This document shows positions 58,788 through 64,000 of a stretch of 64,000 bases of DNA, piece by piece. Within the stretch, counting starts at the first letter, position 1, and every line of letters starts with the position of its first letter. The notes under the pieces were generated by a model. It was not told the origin of the DNA. It saw only the letters and a program-made list of their open reading frames with translations, and searched no databases. The position numbers and the translations under genes were made by a program. Source of the stretch: Lepas anatifera (taxonomy: Eukaryota; Arthropoda; Thecostraca; Lepadidae); NCBI GenBank assembly GCA_034440635.1, contig JAOTON010000971.1, forward strand, positions 930,001 to 994,000, written 5' to 3'.

Positions 58788-60769
58788 GAAGAGGAAGAGA
58801 ATACCTCACTCTGATATGTGTACGGAATATCAAGGATGCTGGTAATTCGTGCCGAATACCAGACTTGACCATAACTGTAACCTTTAACACAGAAAAAGTT
58901 GTTTATATTTTTTTTTTTACATATATATATATCACCATGCAACAAGACGGACCAAAGGGGAGCGAAGACTGCAATCGACCTCGCTTACATTAGCAGAAGC
59001 AACCAAGTTGGGATCTGTATCAGGCGTCAAAGTGGACAAGCAAATGTTTGTGACGATGAATTGCGTAGTGGCGTTGCTTTATACTGGGCTTTAAAAGGTG
59101 GTCCAAGTTGAGACACGCGTTTTTTTCCGGAGAAGCTTACTGTGAACCGAAAGGCCGAGAAGTAACACTGTACCAACCTCATCGGTTCGAAGGTTTCCTC
59201 AGCATTCTGCATTGATCAAGCCCTCGCATCACGGTTCTGCTCATCTGATTCTCTCCTGCCCAGGGCTTCTAGCATAATCACAATCCAGTCCACATCACTG
59301 GTCACAGCACCACCAGCTTGCACAGTCCCAGGTAAAAATATTTTATAAAAGATGTGATAGAAGGCTAAACAAAGTGCTAAAAATGTCTCCAAAACGAGCG
59401 ATAGAAGGCTCTCCAAAGTAGGCGATAGACCCTAAAAATAAACCCGAGACTACTGCTTTCCTTTTACTGCTGAACCACAGTCCCACTTCCTCAAACTTCC
59501 TTCCATCCAACGGGGACAAACCATCACAGTTCCTCTCCTGGTTCCGCTCCGCGGTATCGGCACAGAGGCAGTCCGCAGGCTCACTCCTAACCCGCCCGCG
59601 CCGCACCCCACCGCAGAACTCCCGACCCGGCACCCGACTGAGCGCCGGTGTGGGGTGACGTCGCCCCTGTCCTCACGTACTGACACCCCCGCCACAGCCG
59701 CCAGCTGCTGGAGACTGGACACTGCCGCTCTCCGTGCCAGGGGCGATCCCAGGCGCAGCCAGCCCGCTGCCGCCACCCGGCCTGCAACGGTGCGCCGTCC
59801 GCTCAGCAGTCTCACGTAATATTGTGTGCGATAATAATCTGAACGTAATTTGCTTAAAATGGTCGATATCCATTTCTAAAGTTTGACCGATAGCGAAGCT
59901 TCTGAATTCAGGGGTTTAACGTTCTATTTTTAGAATAACGCTCAGAGCTTAAAGATAAAGCCAATGAGCTCTTTCGTAGCTGCAAACCAGTAAAAGCTGG
60001 GAAGCTTTGGTTGCGCTTTGTTGATCGAAGTGACGCCAGTGCGCTGGCACCAAGGCTTCAGTGTGAACGTCACCGCTTTCCCTTTAAAATAAAGATACAT
60101 TGGGGACTGTTGGCGGTATTTAGCATCACATATCTTCAGTACGTGATAAATGGCGGTCGGATCCATTATTCCTTCATTCACGGTAGCAACGCTCCTGGTA
60201 TTTTTATAAGAAATATAATTGATAAGAAATATAAGAAATTAATTTATATAAGAAATATACCGTCTATTTGAACTCTGGCGAAGCCTTTCGCCAAGTGACA
60301 GTTTCTTCTTTTGCTTTCCGACTTTGGTTTGCCCCGCTCCCAAACCTCTGGTACAATGGACGCTCCTGGTTACAATGCTCCTTGGGCACAGGAAGATAAG
60401 CAAACTGAAATAAACTAATGCTCGCGCCCATAGAGATCAACTATAACTACTAGAGAGGAATTGCCAATCAAAATCCCTATACCCGGTTGAAGAAAATAGA
60501 AGCTGAAACCCAGCCCCCAACCACGAATCAGGAGCCGCCTTTACTGTGAAGTCACGCTGGCGACAAAGCTTTCCTTCACCCAACAGGTCCCATGTTAAAA
60601 TTTGTCGATTTCAGCCGGCTCTCACACGAACAGTGAGTCGAAGGGGAAAATATTGTTCTTTCTCCACAATTCTACATAAAATTTGTTTTCGAAATTGACC
60701 ATTGGAAGGCGATATTGTCAGTTTTTCTTAAAAAGAAGGGCATTCAAAGTTGGCTCTGCAAAGCCGCTT
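58788..60769. other. Stretch without recognised gene; one GC-rich island
   Basis: Around 59560-59830 is a CpG-rich island with minus-strand open frames (59343-59815) that I cannot assign. It may be a promoter or first exon of an unseen gene. At 60301-60345 a short piece matches the right part of the MITE at 63566. Confidence 0.4.
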
Positions 60770-61735
60770 AACCCTCGCCCCTCCGGGTCCATCGATGCCC
60801 CCTAAGGTTTTTTCGGGATAGCAGAAAAACAACGAGGCGCAGCACCGTAGTTGAGGGCTCTTCCTCTCACTCCATCAGTTTCCCACCATCCCTGAAACTT
60901 TTTACACCGGGTCACCCAAGGTCAGGTCACCAGGCGAGGTCAACCAGGGTCAACTCACTACATCTTTTGAGCTCTATGAGAGCTACATTTCTGAGTCGAT
61001 GATTTGAAACTTCCTATGCTTCATGAACTCTCCGGGGCCTACAATCTGTATATCCGGGTTTTTTTTTCGATTTCGTGACCTGAGGTCAAGTCATAGGGTG
61101 ACCTCTCCCATTGAAAAGCATGGAAAAAAGCTGTCTTATGATCTAAAAATCACAATAACTATTGCCAATGCTCAGCTTGCTGAGAAAAAACGTTTTTGGA
61201 CACCCTTTCACGGATTCCAGGGGTCATATTTTCCCTTTGACCTCTCCGAGGTCATCAAAGGTCACCAGGGGTCACAAACAGTATTTTGACAAAACTTTTG
61301 ACCTAATTAAGCTAGAGTACTGAATCAAATAGCACCGTGTATGTTTCGTCCCAGGCTTTCTTTTGATATACGGCAAGGTCACTTTCTGACCTTTCGTGAC
61401 CTCAGGTCAAATTAGGTCACGAGGTGACCTCTGGAGGTCAAACCAATGATGGGAGTTCATTACGTTCCACATAGCGGAAAAAGTCCTAGCATTTTCCTAT
61501 CAAATCTACTTAACCAGTGAAAATAGCCTATCTTGACCTAGCTTGACCTCTGGAGGTCAAACCATTGACATGAGTGCTTAAACATGCGAAGTGATTTCGT
61601 ACTGAATTCACGTCAGCTTTCTAATGCACTTTTAGATTTGCAATAACCCCCATATTTTCGGATTTCGAGGGGCATGGATGCCCCTGGTGGGGCGAAAGTA
61701 GTGCCGGATCCCCGGTGGGGCGCGGGTTAGAGGGC
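60770..61735 (+). mobile_element. Half-site-rich dispersed repeat, copy at 60.8 kb (most half-sites)
   Basis: The left end TTAACCCTCGCCCCTCCGGG and right end CCCGGTGGGGCGCGGGTTAG are inverted. By eye about twenty AGGTCA/TGACCT half-sites lie in 60900-61570, including everted pairs TGACCT-n-AGGTCA at 61076-61088 and 61397-61409 and an inverted pair with 5-base spacing at 61414-61430. Aligned in part with 30305 and 47723. Confidence 0.75.
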
Positions 61736-63565
61736 TCCCTCTCCCATGGCAAAGGATACTTTTCGATGCCTTGATACCATATTGGTACCATATCACCTAG
61801 CCACAACAACAATGCGGCAAAACCAAAGCAATGGAAAGAAGCAAAGCAGCCCGAGTTATAAGATCCAACTGGTGGTGAAAAATAATAATGCGCTCGACGG
61901 AAATATACAAATATTAGCATGTAGTGGCCGTAGACATATTTATTCTTTCATTTTAAATCTTCATTTTAAATGTTCTCGCAGCTTCAGGGGCCGTTTGGTT
62001 TGTAAAAAATTAACGCAACTTCAATAGGTCTAAACGAGCACTTAACGTTAGACGAAACATCGGCAGAAACCCTTATTTTGCAGACTGCCCACGTTCTATA
62101 TACATATTATAATAATGATACATATTAATAATAAGCAATCCCTCCCCAGCCGCGAGTGTCTAAACCCCCGACAGTTTAGTTTTGTTTGTTGTTTTCGATT
62201 GTTGAACTAAACGCGCCGATTCTGCATCAGCTACTGCTACCATATTGGTGCCAAATTGTGTGACGTCACGTTGGCGACGAAGTATTCTTCGTGGATTAAC
62301 CTTGTAAGTAAAGTAATCTTGGCTGAAACCGGCTGAAACCTGGCTTTTATTTAGTAAAAAAATATCATCTTCAGACGCTCGTGCACTTGATATACGTCAT
62401 TCCCAGCGGAAAATTCCACCAAAGTTTGGACAGAAGGTTTACAAAATCTCACATTTTACTCACAACTGATTAAGAAGTATTGTGTTTTTTTTACTTTTTC
62501 CTTTAAAAAAAATTTAAGCGACCATGATCACTCTCGCAATTGCCCCGCCAGGTGCATGCTAATACTTCGTCGTTCTTCATCGACTCCATCATATATGTTG
62601 GTGGGACGCATATTTCTTCGGCCATTTTTAAAAATGTAGGTACTCACCACATCCAGCCAAACTTCTGAAGCATGCAGCATTCCTTTAGACTATGTATAAC
62701 AAAAGAAGACAACCGATTGCCCAATCATCTTACAATCTCGACAGGCGGCCGTTTGCCGAGGAGATTGAAGCGACATATGGAACTATGTAAAACATTACTT
62801 TGTCAGAACCAGACCTTTGTCCCCATGAAAACCTTGAGTTTAGCCTTTAAAATCTTTGTAAGAGTGGTCTTCGGCCACTTATATTACTATATCACAGAAA
62901 ATCAGCTTCCGGCAGAAAATGATTCGAATACCACTACAATCACATTTAGCACCCATTCCTTCACTTGACACTTACAGTGCAAAATATTGAATAATGAATT
63001 GGATCTCATCACTTATCCTAACGACATTTAAGAAAACTGGTCATCTCCATGGCATCATGGTCTCCTCGCCAAGCGTAAACATAGTATTGGGGATTTAGGG
63101 CAAGCGAGCACAGACTGTATGTTGGATTGGGAAAGCGTCTGAATGCGGCCATTTGCGTGTCTAAGAGGTATGGAGATAAACCTAGCTGCCTGTCTCGGCC
63201 TTGACTACTATCAGACCCCAGTACTGAGACGTTGAGAATAAAAGTAAAACATCTACTTAACATTCTCGCCCATTCAGGAAGCCTATCTCACCGGCTCACA
63301 CGCAGTGCTCAAAGTACTCCATAACCTTCTTAGCAAAACAAGAAGATTCTCTTGAGATTTTCGGAGCGGTAACAGGACACCGGCTGGCTCAGTCGCGTGT
63401 GCCGGCCAGTTGATGGGCAGGCTTCTGCCCATGGCTGTCGCCATCGGAGGAGTGCCATGAAATCGGCTGGTCCGAAACCATTTTATATTGAACTTATGCT
63501 TTAGATGTTTGGTTAGTTGATTTGTTCCTTTTGAATGTGTATGAATGAATACATGGGTTTATTAT
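61736..63565. other. Stretch without recognised gene
   Basis: AT-rich. A phrase GTCACG.TGGCGAC.AAG recurs at 60551 and 62265, suggesting a further dispersed repeat. An 8-bp-stem hairpin (ATGGGCAG..CTGCCCAT) lies at about 63413-63432. No exon recognised. Confidence 0.4.
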
Positions 63566-63955
63566 CAGTGGCGGATCCAGGGGGGGCAAAAAGGCAATTG
63601 CCCCCCAAACGGAAAAGCTCGGGGCACAACTATGTTTTTGCCCCCCCCAAAGCGATCGACCTCCTTTTTCCCCGACTCCTTTTTAGCTTGTAAGCAAAAT
63701 TTTGGTGCTTCAACTCTCAACTTCAAACAGAATTAGAGAAGTTCAGTGTAAATATTGGGGCTTGGATAGGAAAACATGTATCTTGAGCCCATATTTTTCA
63801 CCCCGTGACGTTTTTTTTTTTGCTTTTCGTCTCCAGTTCCCAAAATCCTACCGAAAAGGCATATTGTAGCGCAATTTTTCACTGCGCGACTTTTTTTTTT
63901 TTGCTTTTCAACTTTGGTTTGCCCCTCCCAAACCAACCGGCTAGATCCGCCACTG
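63566..63955. mobile_element. hAT-like MITE, 390 bp, intact boundaries
   Basis: The ends are CAGTGGCGGATCCAG and CTAGATCCGCCACTG (15-bp inverted repeat, one mismatch). The 8 bp TTTATTAT flanks both sides exactly (63558-63565 and 63956-63963). The interior has two related T-run blocks (TTTTTTTTTGCTTTTC at about 63811 and 63892). Non-coding. The clean target duplication suggests a fairly young insertion. Confidence 0.92.
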
Positions 63956-64000
63956 TTTATTATAATTGTTGTGAGAGCGCCGCCAAGACTTATACCCACC

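Noticed and set aside
63374..63440. GGCTGGCTCAGTCGCG as a SINE or tRNA A box
   Set aside because: No B box follows at the right distance and no other copy is seen; only a small hairpin is present.
63545..63736. Open frame beginning MNTWVYYQWRIQGG
   Set aside because: The YYQWRIQ phrase is the translation of the hAT-like terminus ATCAGTGGCGGATCCAG; it is not a gene.

Overview
This is a eukaryotic (animal) nuclear window with spliced, intron-rich genes embedded in transposon-dense DNA. There are no bacterial-style operons. Three conserved protein-coding genes are recognisable. (1) On the minus strand at the left edge is the 5' part of a CPSF6/CPSF7-like gene (cleavage factor Im large subunit; pre-mRNA 3'-end processing), with coding exons at 5743-5690, 2189-2004 and 160-1, the last running off the window. 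(2) On the plus strand is a complete YJU2/CCDC94-like spliceosomal gene in seven coding exons from 18053 to 23199. (3) On the minus strand, convergent with YJU2, is a SOBP (sine oculis-binding protein)-like gene with supported exons at 38292-38061, 35269-35155, 29446-29342 and 25131-24168, and no convincing first exon. All exon joins were checked by reading-frame phase.

The organism is probably an arthropod or a close protostome relative (inference). The CPSF6-like N-terminus has a DLDLYEDV motif, as in insects. The two SOBP zinc fingers are separated by a very short linker, as I recall for arthropod SOBP, and not by the long vertebrate spacer. No species can be named from this sequence.

The rest is dominated by mobile elements. 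A decayed CR1-like LINE with ORF1, endonuclease and RT remnants lies at 7527-11260 (minus), and a second LINE tail sits in YJU2 intron 1. There are three or more copies of a ~300-350 bp tRNA-derived SINE, and several hAT-like non-autonomous elements with 8-bp target duplications (2393, 23336, 33461, 34885, 63566). Two TTAA-flanked MITEs were found (13491, 55627). The most striking object is a ~6 kb non-autonomous hAT-like element (52799-58779) with an exact 8-bp target duplication. It carries a ~21-bp minisatellite and contains a second 2.5 kb element (53049-55534), also with an exact 8-bp duplication and its own minisatellite.

A second theme is nuclear-receptor half-sites (AGGTCA). Dispersed repeats at about 30.3, 32.3, 47.7, 51.2 and 60.8 kb are full of them as direct, everted and inverted repeats. 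CPSF6-like intron 2 holds two perfect AGGTCA-n-TGACCT inverted repeats 208 bp apart, matching the ecdysone-receptor consensus.

Oddities in the genes are an apparent GC-AG intron in the CPSF6-like gene, a one-base frameshift in the last YJU2 exon, and a 60-bp tandem repeat spanning a SOBP exon-intron junction so that only one copy carries the splice donor. Regions 5.8-7.5, 11.3-17.6, 38.7-46.9 and 58.8-63.5 kb hold no gene I can recognise beyond repeats and short GC-rich islands.
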